Shown one piece after another: positions 35,698-45,810 of a stretch of DNA of 64,000 nucleotides (position 1 is its first letter; the number at the start of each line of letters is the position of its first letter). Position numbers and translations under genes: made by a program. This DNA is from JABCPE02 sp963530615. GTDB lineage: Bacteria; Bacteroidota; Bacteroidia; Flavobacteriales; Weeksellaceae. A model generated the notes under the pieces. It worked only from the letters and a program-made list of their open reading frames with translations, searched no databases and was not told the DNA's origin. The stretch covers positions 22,034 through 86,033 of the forward strand of contig CAUSDX010000006.1 of NCBI GenBank assembly GCA_963530615.1. The letters run 5' to 3'.

Positions 35698-38600
35698 TTA
35701 TTCTAAAATCCTTTCCATTACGGTGATAACTTCCTCTACATTTTGCACATGGTCTTTTCTCATGAGCAGTTGGTTGTTTTTTTCTTTTAGTTGAGCATCT
35801 TGTGGATTTTGTTGGAGATAAGAGATGATATTCCTAAATTTCTCACTTTGATAAAATTTATCTTGTGGATTGCTTGGGAAATATCCTAAAAATACTCCTT
35901 TTTTGATGACGATTTTTTCAAAGCCAATTTCCGCTGCGAGCCATTTTAATTCTACGGATTTTAATAGATTTATAGCTTCCTTTGGGAGTTCTCCGAAGCG
36001 GTCTTTTAGTTCGTTAGTAAAATGTATTAATGTGTTTTTATCTGTAATATCTGCAAGTCTTTGGTATAGGTTGAGTCTTTCTTCAGTACTGGATACATAG
36101 TAATCGGGAAGTAAGAGTTCTAAATCTGTATCAATATTGACCTCTTTATTAGATTTGAATAATTTTTTGCGGTCTTCTTCATTGGCAAAAAGATGCTCAA
36201 ATTCATCTTCGTTTTGAAGTTCTTCCAAGGCTTCTTGCATGATTTTTTGATAAGCTTCAAATCCCATTTCGTTGATAAATCCACTTTGTTCGCCCCCTAA
36301 TAAATCTCCTGCACCACGAATTTCTAAATCTTTCATTGCAATATGAAATCCACTACCTAAATCTGAAAACTGTTCAATGGCTTCTAGGCGTTTTCTAGCA
36401 TCGGCTGTTATCATATCATAAGGTGGAGTGATGAGATAACAGAAGGCTTTTCTGTTGCTTCTGCCTACTCGCCCTCTCATTTGGTGAAGGTCGGCCATTC
36501 CGAATCGTTGAGCATCATTGATGAAAATAGTGTTTGCATTAGGAACATCTACGCCACTTTCTACAATAGTAGTAGAAACGAGAACATCGTATTTACCTTC
36601 CATGAAATCTAAAATTCGTTGTTCTAATTCTTTTCCATCCATTTGTCCATGTCCCGTGATTACTCGTGCATCGGGAACAAGTCTTTGGATGAGTCCAGCA
36701 ATTTCTTTCAGGTTTTCTACCCTATTATTAATGAAATAAACCTGTCCATCTCTTTGGAGTTCGTATGAGATTGCATCGCGAAGAATTTCTTCGTTAAATC
36801 CTATCATTTGAGTTTCTACAGGCTGCCGGTTAGGTGGTGGAGTTTTAATAACAGATAAATCTCTGGCAGCCATTAATGAAAATTGTAATGTTCTTGGAAT
36901 TGGGGTAGCGGTAAGGGTTAGCGTATCAATATTAGATTTTAAGGTTTTTAATTTGTCTTTTACTGAAACACCGAATTTATGCTCTTCATCAATAATAAGA
37001 AGTCCTAAATCTTTGAATTTGACTTTATCTGATGCAAGCTGATGAGTTCCTATAATAATGTCTACTTCTCCGTTTTGGAGTTGTTGTAAAGTTTCATTTT
37101 TTTGTTTTGTAGTTCTGAAACGGTTGAGGTAAGAGATATTTACTGGGAAATCTTTGAGCCTTTCCTTGAAACTTCTGTAATGCTGAAATGCTAAAATGGT
37201 GGTAGGAACTAAAACAGCAACTTGTTTTCCATCGGTAGCGGCTTTAAATGCTGCTCGGATTGCTATTTCTGTTTTTCCAAATCCTACATCTCCACAAATA
37301 AGTCTATCCATGATAGTTTGGGCTTCCATGTCTTTTTTTACATCTAAGGTAGCTTTCTCTTGATCAGGAGTGTCTTCATAAAGGAAACTTGCTTCCAATT
37401 CGTTTTGAAGGTAAGAATCAGGAGAGTAAGAAAATCCTTTGGTAGTTTTTCTTTTGGCATAAAGTTTAATGAGGTCAAAGGCGATTTGTTTTACTTTAGA
37501 TTTTGTTTTTTGTTTAAGGTTTTTCCAAGTGGGAGAACCTAATTTAGATAATGTAATTTCTTTGCCTTCGGGACCATTATATTTAGATATTTTATGTAGT
37601 GAATGAATGCTTACATAGAGTAAATCCCCATTTTTGTAAGAAAGTTTGAAGCATTCTTGAGTTTTGCCATCATTATTTACTTTTACCAACCCTAAAAATT
37701 TTCCTATACCATGGTCGATATGAGTGATATAGTCTCCTATTTTTAGAGACATAAGATCTTTTAAGGTAAGTTGTTCTGATTTTGCAAAGGTATTTTTAGC
37801 TTTAAATCTTTGGTATCGGTCAAAGATTTGATGATCTGTATAAATAGCGATTTTATTTTTGAAGTCAATAAATCCTTCATGTAGTTCAGATTTTAACGAG
37901 TGGAAAATAGATTGATTATCAATGTTTTGGTAGTTTTGTTTTAATGAAGTAAAGATTTCTTCCAATCTTTCTTTCTGTTTTTCAGAGGAGAATGAAATCC
38001 AAATTTCAAAATTATTTTTTTTCTTTTCCTCAAAATCCTCCATGAGCATTTCAAAATTCTTATGAAAGGTTGGTTGAGGTTGCTGGATGAGGTTTATAAT
38101 TGCTTTTTGATGGTCTATTTCAGTATTTTGGTTGCTGAAATCTATCCATTGTAGTTTGGATAAATTGTCCAAAAATTCATCTTCTGAGATATATAATTCT
38201 TTCGGAGTTTGATGTTTAATTTCGTGGTTTAGTTTAGCAAAATTTTCTTCTGCTTTAGCATAGAAGTTTTTTATTTGCATCAATCCGTGATGAGCATTTT
38301 TGGAAAAAATGATACTGTTTTTAGGGAGTAATTCTAAAAAAGAAATTTTATTTTTCTGTATAGAAAAATTCATATTAGAGACTAATTGAAAGGAATCCGT
38401 TTTGTCAATAGACAACTGAGTTTCAATGTCAAAAGTTTTGATGTTTTCTACTTCATTGCCGAAAAAGGAAATACGATAAGGTTTTTCGTTTGAGTAAGAA
38501 AACACATCGATAATGCCTCCGCGAACTGCAAATTCTCCAGGTTCAGACACGAAGTCGGTTAAATTAAAATGAAAATCATTGAGTAGTTTTTCTGAAAAAT

Positions 38601-39069
38601 CAAAGTCAAGTAGGTCACCCACATTAATATTAAGAGAAATGGTTTTGAAATCATCTTCTTTTAAAACTTTTTCGGATAAAGCAGAATAATGAGTAACGAT
38701 GACCTTGGGGGAGTAATTTGTATTAAGACGATTGATAACTTCTGTCCGTAAAACTAAGTTTGCATTTTGAGTTTTCTCAATTTGGTAAGGTTCTAAATAA
38801 GTAGAAGGGAAATATAATACATTTTCCTTTCCTAAAAGTTCCTCCATTTCCGTTGTGAGGTAGTGAGCATTTTCCTTGTCATCTGTAACATATAGAATGT
38901 TATTTTGTAAAGTTAAAAAATATTCAGCTACTAAAAGAGATGAAGCGGAACCTACTACACCTTTTACCAGTATATGTTGTTTTTTTTCTAATTCCTTAAA
39001 AATTTCCGTTCCGAAATTAAGTTTTAATAATCTCGGTAACAATGTTTGTTGTATATTTTGTAAATCCAT
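35698..39069 (-). CDS. mfd: Transcription-repair coupling factor Mfd
   Basis: 1123 residues. The N-terminal UvrB-like domains (about 1-330) include EPGEFAVRGGIIDVFS. The CarD-like RNA polymerase interaction domain lies near 440-500 (GDYITHIDHGIGKFLG). The SF2 translocase follows: Walker A GDVGFGKTEIAIRAAF near 590, box II DEEHKFG near 695, TATPIPRTL, and QMRGRVGRS. The C-terminal TRCF domain starts near 980. Mfd removes stalled RNA polymerase and recruits UvrA. It has a full-length structure and its own promoter. Confidence 0.97.
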   Translation of the reverse strand: MDLQNIQQTLLPRLLKLNFGTEIFKELEKKQHILVKGVVGSASSLLVAEYFLTLQNNILYVTDDKENAHYLTTEMEELLGKENVLYFPSTYLEPYQIEKTQNANLVLRTEVINRLNTNYSPKVIVTHYSALSEKVLKEDDFKTISLNINVGDLLDFDFSEKLLNDFHFNLTDFVSEPGEFAVRGGIIDVFSYSNEKPYRISFFGNEVENIKTFDIETQLSIDKTDSFQLVSNMNFSIQKNKISFLELLPKNSIIFSKNAHHGLMQIKNFYAKAEENFAKLNHEIKHQTPKELYISEDEFLDNLSKLQWIDFSNQNTEIDHQKAIINLIQQPQPTFHKNFEMLMEDFEEKKKNNFEIWISFSSEKQKERLEEIFTSLKQNYQNIDNQSIFHSLKSELHEGFIDFKNKIAIYTDHQIFDRYQRFKAKNTFAKSEQLTLKDLMSLKIGDYITHIDHGIGKFLGLVKVNNDGKTQECFKLSYKNGDLLYVSIHSLHKISKYNGPEGKEITLSKLGSPTWKNLKQKTKSKVKQIAFDLIKLYAKRKTTKGFSYSPDSYLQNELEASFLYEDTPDQEKATLDVKKDMEAQTIMDRLICGDVGFGKTEIAIRAAFKAATDGKQVAVLVPTTILAFQHYRSFKERLKDFPVNISYLNRFRTTKQKNETLQQLQNGEVDIIIGTHQLASDKVKFKDLGLLIIDEEHKFGVSVKDKLKTLKSNIDTLTLTATPIPRTLQFSLMAARDLSVIKTPPPNRQPVETQMIGFNEEILRDAISYELQRDGQVYFINNRVENLKEIAGLIQRLVPDARVITGHGQMDGKELEQRILDFMEGKYDVLVSTTIVESGVDVPNANTIFINDAQRFGMADLHQMRGRVGRSNRKAFCYLITPPYDMITADARKRLEAIEQFSDLGSGFHIAMKDLEIRGAGDLLGGEQSGFINEMGFEAYQKIMQEALEELQNEDEFEHLFANEEDRKKLFKSNKEVNIDTDLELLLPDYYVSSTEERLNLYQRLADITDKNTLIHFTNELKDRFGELPKEAINLLKSVELKWLAAEIGFEKIVIKKGVFLGYFPSNPQDKFYQSEKFRNIISYLQQNPQDAQLKEKNNQLLMRKDHVQNVEEVITVMERILE

Positions 39070-39134
39070 TATTTTATATAGTAATGTTAAATACGAAAAG
39101 CGATTTTGAAAATCTCCAAAATCGTTTTGTTAGG

Positions 39135-39165
39135 CAAATATAAAATTTTGAGCATATTTTTACAA
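39135..39165 (-). promoter_or_regulatory. Promoter of mfd
   Basis: On the minus strand TTG (39165-39163), a 20-base spacer and TATATTTG (39142-39135) match the consensus, 66 bases before the mfd ATG. Confidence 0.65.
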
Positions 39166-39264
39166 AATGAGAAATAGATTTTGGTAAAGTGTTCTTTGTT
39201 TGAAAAATTGATGTGAAATGAGGCTTTGAAAAAATATAAAATCCACTAAAAAAACAACTTACAT

Positions 39265-39295
39265 TTGTGAGATTTAAAAAATATTCTTAAATTTG
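39265..39295 (+). promoter_or_regulatory. Promoter of the rplC-rplQ ribosomal operon
   Basis: TTG (39265-39267), a 20-base spacer and TAAATTTG (39288-39295) match the consensus. A second -7-like TACATTTG overlaps at 39260-39267. The leader would be about 77 bases. Confidence 0.7.
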
Positions 39296-39378
39296 CCAAC
39301 TAAACCAAGGGATAAAATGATTACTTTGGTTAAAGTGATGTGTTTTTTGAATTTAACAAATAGTTTATATAATTAATA

Positions 39379-39996
39379 ATGTCAGGTATTATTGGTAAGA
39401 AAATCGGCATGACTTCTTTGTTTAACGAGGAGGGGAAGAATATTCCTTGTACTGTTATTCAAGCGGGGCCATGTGTGGTTTTGCAGGTCAGAACCGAGGA
39501 GGTGGATGGTTATTCTGCTGTCCAGTTAGGTTTCGATGACAAGAGTGAGAAGAATGTCTCTAAGGCATTGGCTGGTCATTTTAAAAAGGCTGGTTCTGCT
39601 CCTAAGGCAAAGGTTGTAGAATTTCAAGATGGATTCGAAGGTGCTAAATTAGGAGATGAGGTGAATGTAGAACTTTTTACAGAAGGGGAGTTTGTTGATG
39701 TTACGGGGACTTCTAAAGGTAAGGGTTTTCAAGGTGTTGTGAAAAGACATGGTTTTGGAGGTGTTATGCAACAAACTCATGGTCAGCATAATAGATTGAG
39801 AGCTCCAGGTTCTATTGGTGCAGGATCTGACCCTTCAAGAGTTTTCAAAGGCTTGAGGATGGCGGGTAGAATGGGAGGAGAGCAGGTTACTGTTCAGAAT
39901 CTTGAAGTGTTAAAAGTAGATAAAGAACAAAATCTTTTAGTAGTAAAAGGTGCTGTTCCGGGGGCTAAAAATTCTTATGTAATAATCAGAAAGTAA
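39379..39996 (+). CDS. rplC: 50S ribosomal protein L3
   Basis: 205 residues. It begins [20 protein letters not shown], and the extended loop reaching the peptidyl transferase centre is present ([20 protein letters not shown]). L3 is one of the first proteins to nucleate 50S assembly. Here it is the first gene of the merged operon, with rpsJ missing upstream. Its stop codon overlaps the rplD start (TAATG). Confidence 0.97.
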   Translation: MSGIIGKKIGMTSLFNEEGKNIPCTVIQAGPCVVLQVRTEEVDGYSAVQLGFDDKSEKNVSKALAGHFKKAGSAPKAKVVEFQDGFEGAKLGDEVNVELFTEGEFVDVTGTSKGKGFQGVVKRHGFGGVMQQTHGQHNRLRAPGSIGAGSDPSRVFKGLRMAGRMGGEQVTVQNLEVLKVDKEQNLLVVKGAVPGAKNSYVIIRK

Positions 39997-40625
39997 TGGA
40001 ATTAGTAGTATTAAATACATTAGGAAAAGAAACCGGAAGAAAAGTTTTGTTAGACGATGCTATTTTTGGTATTGAACCTAACCAGCATGCGGTTTACTTA
40101 GAAGTAAAGCAGTATCTTGCTGCTCAAAGACAAGGGACTCATAAGTCTAAAGAGAGAAGTGAAATTACAGCTTCTACGAAGAAGTTGAAAAAACAAAAAG
40201 GATCTGGATCTGCTAGATATGGTGACATTAAGTCTCCTTTATTCAAAGGTGGAGGTAGAGTATTTGGGCCAAAACCAAGAGATTACAGATTTAAATTAAA
40301 TAAAGCATTAAAGAGGTTGGCTAAAAAATCAGTTCTTTCTCAAAAAATGAGAGATAACTCTATTAAAGTATTGGAAGAACTTACATTAGCGGCTCCTAAA
40401 ACAAAAGATTTTATCGGGGTAGTGAATGCTTTAGGTTTGGAAGGTAAGAAATCTTTGTTTATTCTTGCTGAGCCAAATAAGAATGTGTATCTATCTTCAA
40501 GAAATCTACCAAAAGCAAAAGTAATGCATTATAACGAAATTTCTTCTTATGATTTAGTTAATGCAGGAGAGGTAGTATTTTTTGAAGGTGCTGTGGAAAA
40601 GTTTCAAGAAAATTTAAGAAAGTAA
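39996..40625 (+). CDS. rplD: 50S ribosomal protein L4
   Basis: 209 residues. The exit-tunnel loop with basic residues (GSGSARYGDIKSPLFKGGG) and the motif VFGPKPRDYRFKLNK are present. In enteric bacteria L4 also represses the S10 operon; no such site was identified here. It starts one base inside the end of rplC, implying coupled translation. Confidence 0.97.
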   Translation: MELVVLNTLGKETGRKVLLDDAIFGIEPNQHAVYLEVKQYLAAQRQGTHKSKERSEITASTKKLKKQKGSGSARYGDIKSPLFKGGGRVFGPKPRDYRFKLNKALKRLAKKSVLSQKMRDNSIKVLEELTLAAPKTKDFIGVVNALGLEGKKSLFILAEPNKNVYLSSRNLPKAKVMHYNEISSYDLVNAGEVVFFEGAVEKFQENLRK

Positions 40626-40628
40626 ATC

Positions 40629-40916
40629 ATGTCAATCATTATTAAACCAATCATTTCAGAAAAAGCAACTTATCTTACAGATTTGAGAGGGCAATATTCT
40701 TTTTTAGTAGATACTAAAGCGAATAAAATCCAAATCAAAAAAGCTGTAGAAGAAGCTTATGGTGTAAAAGTGGCGGAAGTTAGAACTATGATTTATGCTC
40801 CTAAGGTTTCTTCACGATACACTAAAAAAGGTCTTCAAGTTGGTAAGACAAACAAATTAAAGAAAGCTGTAGTAGAACTTCAATCAGGTGAAGTTTTAGA
40901 TGTTTTTGCAAATTAA
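40629..40916 (+). CDS. rplW: 50S ribosomal protein L23
   Basis: 95 residues. IIKPIISEKATYLTDLRGQYSF is the family start (shown here in part: IIKPIISEKAT), and the loop GVKVAEVRTM is present. L23 lies at the tunnel exit and docks trigger factor and SRP. It starts 3 bases after rplD. Confidence 0.96.
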   Translation: MSIIIKPIISEKATYLTDLRGQYSFLVDTKANKIQIKKAVEEAYGVKVAEVRTMIYAPKVSSRYTKKGLQVGKTNKLKKAVVELQSGEVLDVFAN

Positions 40917-40938
40917 TGAATAATTATAAACAATAGTA

Positions 40939-41760
40939 ATGTCTGTTAGAAAATTAAAACCTATCACCCCAGGACAGAGATTCAGAATTGTAAACAATTT
41001 TGATGAAATTACTACCAATAAACCAGAGAAATCTTTGACTATTGGTATTAAAAAATCAGGTGGGCGTAACAATACAGGTAAAATGACCATGCGTTACACC
41101 GGAGGTGGACACAAAAAGAAATACAGAATTATTGACTTCAAAAGAAATAAATTTGATGTTAATGCTACTGTAAAATCTGTGGAGTATGATCCGAATAGAA
41201 CTGCATTCATTGCTTTATTAGAATATGCTGATGGAGAGAAGAGATATATCGTGGCTCCAGCAGGTATTAAAGTAGGGCAAGTTGTAGTTTCAGGAGAGAA
41301 TGTAGCTCCAGAGATTGGGAATGCAATGAAGTTAAAGAACATTCCTTTGGGATCTGTTATCTCTTGTGTTGAGATGAAACCAGGTCAAGGAGCTATTTTA
41401 GCAAGAAGTGCAGGTTCTTCAGCACAGTTGACTTCAAGAGATGGAAAATATGCTATTATAAAATTGCCATCTGGGGAATCAAGAATGATTTTAGTAGAAT
41501 GTATGGCAATGCTAGGCTCTGTGTCTAACGGTGATCATCAGCTTATAGTATCTGGTAAGGCAGGTAGAAGCAGATGGTTAGGTAGAAGACCAAGAACTAG
41601 AGCTGTAGTAATGAACCCAGTAGATCACCCAATGGGTGGTGGTGAAGGTAGATCATCTGGTGGTCACCCAAGATCTAGAAACGGTAAACCTGCTAAAGGT
41701 TACAAGACTAGAAAGAAAAATAAAGTGTCTAACCGTTATATCGTATCTAAAAGAAAATAA
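40939..41760 (+). CDS. rplB: 50S ribosomal protein L2
   Basis: 273 residues. SH3-like and OB domains bind 23S rRNA near the peptidyl transferase centre. The conserved C-terminal loop [20 protein letters not shown] contains the important His in the GGEG region. Length is exactly the bacterial norm. It is followed 2 bases later by rpsS. Confidence 0.98.
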   Translation: MSVRKLKPITPGQRFRIVNNFDEITTNKPEKSLTIGIKKSGGRNNTGKMTMRYTGGGHKKKYRIIDFKRNKFDVNATVKSVEYDPNRTAFIALLEYADGEKRYIVAPAGIKVGQVVVSGENVAPEIGNAMKLKNIPLGSVISCVEMKPGQGAILARSAGSSAQLTSRDGKYAIIKLPSGESRMILVECMAMLGSVSNGDHQLIVSGKAGRSRWLGRRPRTRAVVMNPVDHPMGGGEGRSSGGHPRSRNGKPAKGYKTRKKNKVSNRYIVSKRK

Positions 41761-41762
41761 TT

Positions 41763-42041
41763 ATGGCAAGATCACTTAAGAAAGGACCTTTTATTCACCA
41801 TTCATTAGAGAAAAAGGTTCAAGCAAATATAGAGTCTGGTAAGAAGACAGTAATTAAAACATGGTCTAGAGCATCTATGATTTCTCCAGACATGGTCGGT
41901 CAGACTATTGCAGTGCATAATGGGAAATCATTTATCCCTGTATATGTAACTGAGAATATGGTGGGACATAAGTTAGGTGAATTTTCTCCGACAAGATCTT
42001 TTAGAGGTCATGCGGGTAATAAAAATAAAGGAAGCAGATAG
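41763..42041 (+). CDS. rpsS: 30S ribosomal protein S19
   Basis: 92 residues. [18 protein letters not shown] and the C-terminal [16 protein letters not shown] are conserved. S19 sits in the 30S head near S13 and the A-site tRNA. It lies two bases from rplB and from rplV, in the standard order. Confidence 0.97.
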   Translation: MARSLKKGPFIHHSLEKKVQANIESGKKTVIKTWSRASMISPDMVGQTIAVHNGKSFIPVYVTENMVGHKLGEFSPTRSFRGHAGNKNKGSR

Positions 42042-42043
42042 TC

Positions 42044-42448
42044 ATGGGAATAAGAAAACAAAATAGCGCATTAGCTAGAAAAGAGGCAAATAGAGATGTT
42101 GTAAAAGCAAGTCTTAATAACTGCCCTTCTTCTCCAAGAAAAATGAGGTTAGTTGCTGATATCATCCGCGGAGAAAATGTAAGCAAAGCATTATATATCT
42201 TAAAATATTCTAAAAAAGAAGCTTCTAATAAATTAGAAAAACTATTATTATCAGCAATTGCTAATTGGCAGGTGAAAAATCCAAATGCTGATATAGAAGC
42301 TGCAAATCTTTTTGTAAAAGAAATTTATGTTGATAGTGCAAGACAACTAAAAAGACTTAGACCAGCTCCACAAGGTAGAGGTTATAGAATTAGAAAAAGA
42401 TCTAATCATGTAACTTTAATTTTAGGTAATAAATCAGAAAATCAATAA
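42044..42448 (+). CDS. rplV: 50S ribosomal protein L22
   Basis: 134 residues, slightly longer than the usual 110. The core ([20 protein letters not shown]) and the tunnel beta-hairpin with [20 protein letters not shown] are present. L22 lines the exit tunnel, and mutations in this hairpin give macrolide resistance elsewhere. No such change can be judged here. Confidence 0.96.
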   Translation: MGIRKQNSALARKEANRDVVKASLNNCPSSPRKMRLVADIIRGENVSKALYILKYSKKEASNKLEKLLLSAIANWQVKNPNADIEAANLFVKEIYVDSARQLKRLRPAPQGRGYRIRKRSNHVTLILGNKSENQ

Positions 42449-42455
42449 TCAAGGT

Positions 42456-43157
42456 ATGGGACAGAAGACAAATCCAATTGGTAATAGATTAGGAATCATC
42501 AGAGGATGGGATTCTAACTGGTTCGGTGGAAACGATTATGGAGATAGAATCGCAGAAGACTATAAAATCAGAAGATACCTTGATGCAAGATTATCTAAAG
42601 GTGGAATTTCTAGAGTTTTTATAGAAAGAACATTGAAGTTAGTTACAGTTACGATTACAACTGCAAGACCAGGATTGATCATCGGTAAAGGAGGTCAAGA
42701 GGTTGATAAGTTGAAAGAAGAACTGAAGAAACTTACAGGTAAAGATATTCAAATCAATATTTTTGAAATTAAAAAGCCAGAATTAGATGCTGTGTTAGTT
42801 GCTGATAGTATTGCTAAGCAAATCGAGAACAGAGTTTCTTATAGAAGAGCTGTTAAGATGGCTATCGCAGGTTCTATGAGAGTGGGAGCAGAAGGAATTA
42901 AGGTTCAGATTTCTGGTAGATTGAATGGAGCAGAAATGGCAAGAAGTGAATCTTTTAAAGAAGGAAGAATTCCATTGTCAACTTTCAGAGCAGATATTGA
43001 TTATCATATTTCAGAAGCACATACTACTTACGGTAGGTTAGGTGTTAAAGTATGGATTATGAAAGGAGAAGTTTATGGTAAAAGAGAACTTTCTCCGCTT
43101 GTAGGACAACAAAAGAAAGGACCTGCTTCAGGTAAAAAATCAAGAGAAAGAAAATAA
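42456..43157 (+). CDS. rpsC: 30S ribosomal protein S3
   Basis: 233 residues. It starts [19 protein letters not shown], then a KH domain ([19 protein letters not shown]) and the C-terminal S3 domain with [21 protein letters not shown]3 forms part of the mRNA entry helicase. It is followed by an unusually AT-repetitive 93-base gap before rplP. Confidence 0.97.
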   Translation: MGQKTNPIGNRLGIIRGWDSNWFGGNDYGDRIAEDYKIRRYLDARLSKGGISRVFIERTLKLVTVTITTARPGLIIGKGGQEVDKLKEELKKLTGKDIQINIFEIKKPELDAVLVADSIAKQIENRVSYRRAVKMAIAGSMRVGAEGIKVQISGRLNGAEMARSESFKEGRIPLSTFRADIDYHISEAHTTYGRLGVKVWIMKGEVYGKRELSPLVGQQKKGPASGKKSRERK

Positions 43158-43250
43158 TTAATGAAATTTTAGGTTTGAAATTGAAAATTTTAAATGCCGT
43201 TACCTTTTAAAATCTAAAATTTGAAATCTAAGATCTAAAATTCTAAAATT
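43158..43250 (+). repeat. AT-rich imperfect repeats between rpsC and rplP
   Basis: Several near-copies of AAATCTAAAATT/GAAATCTAAGATCTAAAATT occur in the last 45 bases of the gap. ATTTTAA near 43175 is complementary to TTAAAAT near 43207. The rest of this operon has gaps of 2-20 bases, so this one stands out. No coding frame or promoter box is seen. Confidence 0.45.
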
Positions 43251-43676
43251 ATGTTACAACCAAAAAGAACCAAATTTCGTCGTGTTCAGAAAATGAAGAT
43301 GAAAGGTAATGCTAATAGAGGACATCAATTAGCTTACGGAACATTTGGGATTAAAGCTATAGAAGGAGCTTGGATTACTGCAAGACAGATTGAAGCGGCT
43401 CGTATTGCTGCAACAAGATATATGAAGAGAGAAGGTCAGTTGTGGATCAAAATATTTCCAGACAAGCCTATCACAAAAAAACCTGCAGAGGTAAGAATGG
43501 GGAAAGGTAAAGGTGCTGTGGAATATTGGGTAGCAGTAGTAAAGCCAGGTAAGGTAATGTTTGAAATCGGAGGTGTACCTTACGATGTAGCGAAAGAAGC
43601 TTTAAGGCTTGCAGCACAAAAACTTCCAGTAGTTACGAAGTTTGTAGTAGCAAATGATTTTGTTCAACCACAATAA
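43251..43676 (+). CDS. rplP: 50S ribosomal protein L16
   Basis: 141 residues. [20 protein letters not shown] and the [20 protein letters not shown] region are diagnostic; the latter approaches the A-site tRNA and peptidyl transferase centre. The length is near the norm. It is followed by rpmC after 11 bases. Confidence 0.97.
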   Translation: MLQPKRTKFRRVQKMKMKGNANRGHQLAYGTFGIKAIEGAWITARQIEAARIAATRYMKREGQLWIKIFPDKPITKKPAEVRMGKGKGAVEYWVAVVKPGKVMFEIGGVPYDVAKEALRLAAQKLPVVTKFVVANDFVQPQ

Positions 43677-43687
43677 ATCTCAAAACA

Positions 43688-43873
43688 ATGAAACAAGCTG
43701 AAATTAAGAACTTAAGCGTAGAGGATATTAAGGCTAAATTAATAGAAGTGAGAGCAACTTATAGCAAAACTAGATTGGCTCATAAAATTAGCCCAATTGA
43801 AAATCCTATTCAAATCAGAGATTTAAGAAGAACAATCGCAAGACTTGAAACTGAGTTAACTAACAAACAATAA
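43688..43873 (+). CDS. rpmC: 50S ribosomal protein L29
   Basis: 61 residues forming an antiparallel helix pair. Start [19 protein letters not shown] and end [15 protein letters not shown] match the family. L29 lies beside L23 at the tunnel exit. Confidence 0.95.
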   Translation: MKQAEIKNLSVEDIKAKLIEVRATYSKTRLAHKISPIENPIQIRDLRRTIARLETELTNKQ

Positions 43874-43887
43874 TTTTCATTTTTAGC

Positions 43888-44142
43888 ATGGAAAGAAATT
43901 TAAGAAAAGAAAGAATAGGAATAGTTTCTAGCAATAAAATGGAAAAAACCATTGTTGTTAGTGAAACTATGAGAATGAAACATCCGCTGTATGGTAAATT
44001 TGTATTAAGAACGAAAAAATATACAGCACATGATGAAAATAATGAGTGTAACGAAGGTGATACAGTTTTAATTCAAGAAACTAGACCTTTGAGTAAAAAT
44101 AAGAGATGGAGATTAGTACAAATCATAGAAAGAGCTAAGTAA
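43888..44142 (+). CDS. rpsQ: 30S ribosomal protein S17
   Basis: 84 residues, OB fold. [19 protein letters not shown] and [19 protein letters not shown] are family motifs. It is a primary 16S rRNA binder in the 30S body. Its stop overlaps the rplN start by one base (TAATG). Confidence 0.96.
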   Translation: MERNLRKERIGIVSSNKMEKTIVVSETMRMKHPLYGKFVLRTKKYTAHDENNECNEGDTVLIQETRPLSKNKRWRLVQIIERAK

Positions 44143-44510
44143 TGTTACAAACCGAATCAAGATTAAAAGTTGCTGATAATACTGGTGCTAAGGAAGTATT
44201 GGTAATCAGGGTTCTAGGTGGTACTAGAAGAAGATATGCTTCTGTTGGTGATAAAATCGTAGTTACTATTAAAGATGCTACTCCATCAGGAAATGCAAAG
44301 AAAGGACAAGTCTCTAAAGCAGTAGTAGTTAGAACTAAGAAAGCTGTTCGTAGAAAGGATGGTTCTTATATTAGTTTTGATGATAATGCTTGCGTATTAC
44401 TAAATGCTGCAGGTGAGATGAGAGGAACTCGTGTGTTTGGACCTGTTGCTAGAGAATTAAGAGACAAAGAGTATATGAAAGTAATTTCATTAGCCCCAGA
44501 AGTTTTATAA
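44142..44510 (+). CDS. rplN: 50S ribosomal protein L14
   Basis: 122 residues. [20 protein letters not shown] and the basic loop [20 protein letters not shown] are conserved. It contacts the 30S subunit through bridge B8 and is the binding site of RsfS. Length is exact for the family. Confidence 0.97.
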   Translation: MLQTESRLKVADNTGAKEVLVIRVLGGTRRRYASVGDKIVVTIKDATPSGNAKKGQVSKAVVVRTKKAVRRKDGSYISFDDNACVLLNAAGEMRGTRVFGPVARELRDKEYMKVISLAPEVL

Positions 44511-44523
44511 ATTTGTAGAAACG

Positions 44524-44844
44524 ATGACAAAGTTAAAAATCAAAAAAGGAGATAATGTAATTGTTACTACAGGTAATAAGAACATTAAAGGTAAAACGGG
44601 TGAAGTTATTGCAGTAATTAAAGAGAAAAATAGAGCCGTAGTTGCAGGTCTTAATATTGTGAAGAAGCATGTGAAACCTTCTGCTTCTAATCCTCAAGGG
44701 GGTATTGTAGAGAAGGAAGCTTCAATTCATATTTCTAATCTTGCATTGTTAGATCCTAAAACTGGTAAAGCTACTAAAGTAGGATATAGAATGGATGGAG
44801 ATAAGAAAGTAAGATTTGCTAAAAAATCTGGTGAAATTTTATAA
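44524..44844 (+). CDS. rplX: 50S ribosomal protein L24
   Basis: 106 residues. A KOW domain ([20 protein letters not shown]) is followed by [10 protein letters not shown] and [20 protein letters not shown]24 starts 50S assembly at the 5' part of 23S rRNA. It is 13 bases from rplN and 10 from rplE. Confidence 0.96.
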   Translation: MTKLKIKKGDNVIVTTGNKNIKGKTGEVIAVIKEKNRAVVAGLNIVKKHVKPSASNPQGGIVEKEASIHISNLALLDPKTGKATKVGYRMDGDKKVRFAKKSGEIL

Positions 44845-44854
44845 AAAGTAAAAA

Positions 44855-45406
44855 ATGGAATACATAGCTAGACCCAAAAAAATATATAAAGAAAAAATTG
44901 TTCCAGCAATGATGGAGGAATTTGGGTATAAGTCTGTAATGCAAGTGCCTAAACTAGAGAAAATTGTAATTTCTCAAGGTTTAGGTGATGCTGTGCAAGA
45001 CAAAAAGATTGTAGACTATGCCGTAGAAGAGCTTACTGCCATTACAGGTCAAAAAGCAGTAGGAACTATCTCTAAAAAAGATGAAGCATCTTTCAAATTG
45101 AGAAGAGGAGTTCCAATCGGTGCAAAAGTAACTCTTAGAGCAGATAGAATGTATGAATTTTTAGATAGATTAACATCTTCTGCTTTACCAAGAATTAGAG
45201 ATTTTAGCGGTATTAAAGCCGATGGGTTTGATGGAAGAGGAAACTATAACTTGGGTATTACAGAGCAAATCATTTTCCCAGAGATTGTGATTGACAAAGT
45301 TAAGAAGATTCAAGGTATGGATATTACTTTTGTAACATCTGCTAAAACAGATAAAGAGGCCAAAGTATTATTAACTCATTTCGGATTACCGTTTAAAAAG
45401 AATTAA
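44855..45406 (+). CDS. rplE: 50S ribosomal protein L5
   Basis: 183 residues. The motif [20 protein letters not shown] and the P-site loop [20 protein letters not shown] are intact. L5 binds 5S rRNA and contacts P-site tRNA. It precedes rpsN by two bases. Confidence 0.97.
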   Translation: MEYIARPKKIYKEKIVPAMMEEFGYKSVMQVPKLEKIVISQGLGDAVQDKKIVDYAVEELTAITGQKAVGTISKKDEASFKLRRGVPIGAKVTLRADRMYEFLDRLTSSALPRIRDFSGIKADGFDGRGNYNLGITEQIIFPEIVIDKVKKIQGMDITFVTSAKTDKEAKVLLTHFGLPFKKN

Positions 45407-45408
45407 TC

Positions 45409-45678
45409 ATGGCAAAAGAATCAATGAAAGCGCGTGAGCGTAAAAGGGAGGCACTAGTTGCTAAATATGCTGCTAAAAGACAAGCTTTAAAAGAGGCTGG
45501 AGATTATGAAGCTTTACAGAAATTACCTAAAAATGCTTCACCAGTTAGATTACATAATAGATGTAAGTTAACAGGAAGACCTAGAGGGTATATGAGAATC
45601 TTCGGAATTTCTAGAGTTACTTTTAGAGAAATGGCTAACCAAGGGCTTATACCCGGGGTTAAAAAAGCAAGTTGGTAA
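45409..45678 (+). CDS. rpsN: 30S ribosomal protein S14 (zinc-free form)
   Basis: 89 residues. [19 protein letters not shown] and the C-terminal signature [18 protein letters not shown] are present. The two CxxC pairs of the short zinc-binding form are missing: a single Cys occurs in LHNRCKLTG. This is therefore the C-minus long form. A structured 132-base gap follows. Confidence 0.96.
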   Translation: MAKESMKARERKREALVAKYAAKRQALKEAGDYEALQKLPKNASPVRLHNRCKLTGRPRGYMRIFGISRVTFREMANQGLIPGVKKASW

Positions 45679-45810
45679 AAGTTTTTTATAAATCAAGATA
45701 ATCAAGTTGTAATTCACTTTTTTAATAGATATTAGTAACAGTGGATTATTACAAAGGAAAGGTGAATTACAATACTGGTTGTCACTAACCAATATTTAAC
45801 ATAAAGAAAA
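45679..45810 (+). promoter_or_regulatory. Structured gap between rpsN and rpsH
   Basis: TTGTAATTCAC (45707-45717) is perfectly complementary to GTGAATTACAA (45762-45772), an 11-pair stem enclosing 44 bases. A small GGTT/AACC hairpin lies near 45777-45790, just before rpsH. S8 is the known repressor of the spc operon in enteric bacteria, so this may be its site here. That is inference; no TAnnTTTG promoter box is seen. Confidence 0.4.

Larger units (their letters stand above)
39070..39378. other. Divergent promoter region between mfd and rplC
   Basis: 309 bases holding the mfd promoter on the minus strand, the ribosomal operon promoter on the plus strand, and an rplC leader of about 75 bases with a weak hairpin (39303-39308 with a TTGGTT copy near 39326-39331). 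rpsJ, the usual first gene of the S10 operon, is not here. Confidence 0.7.
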
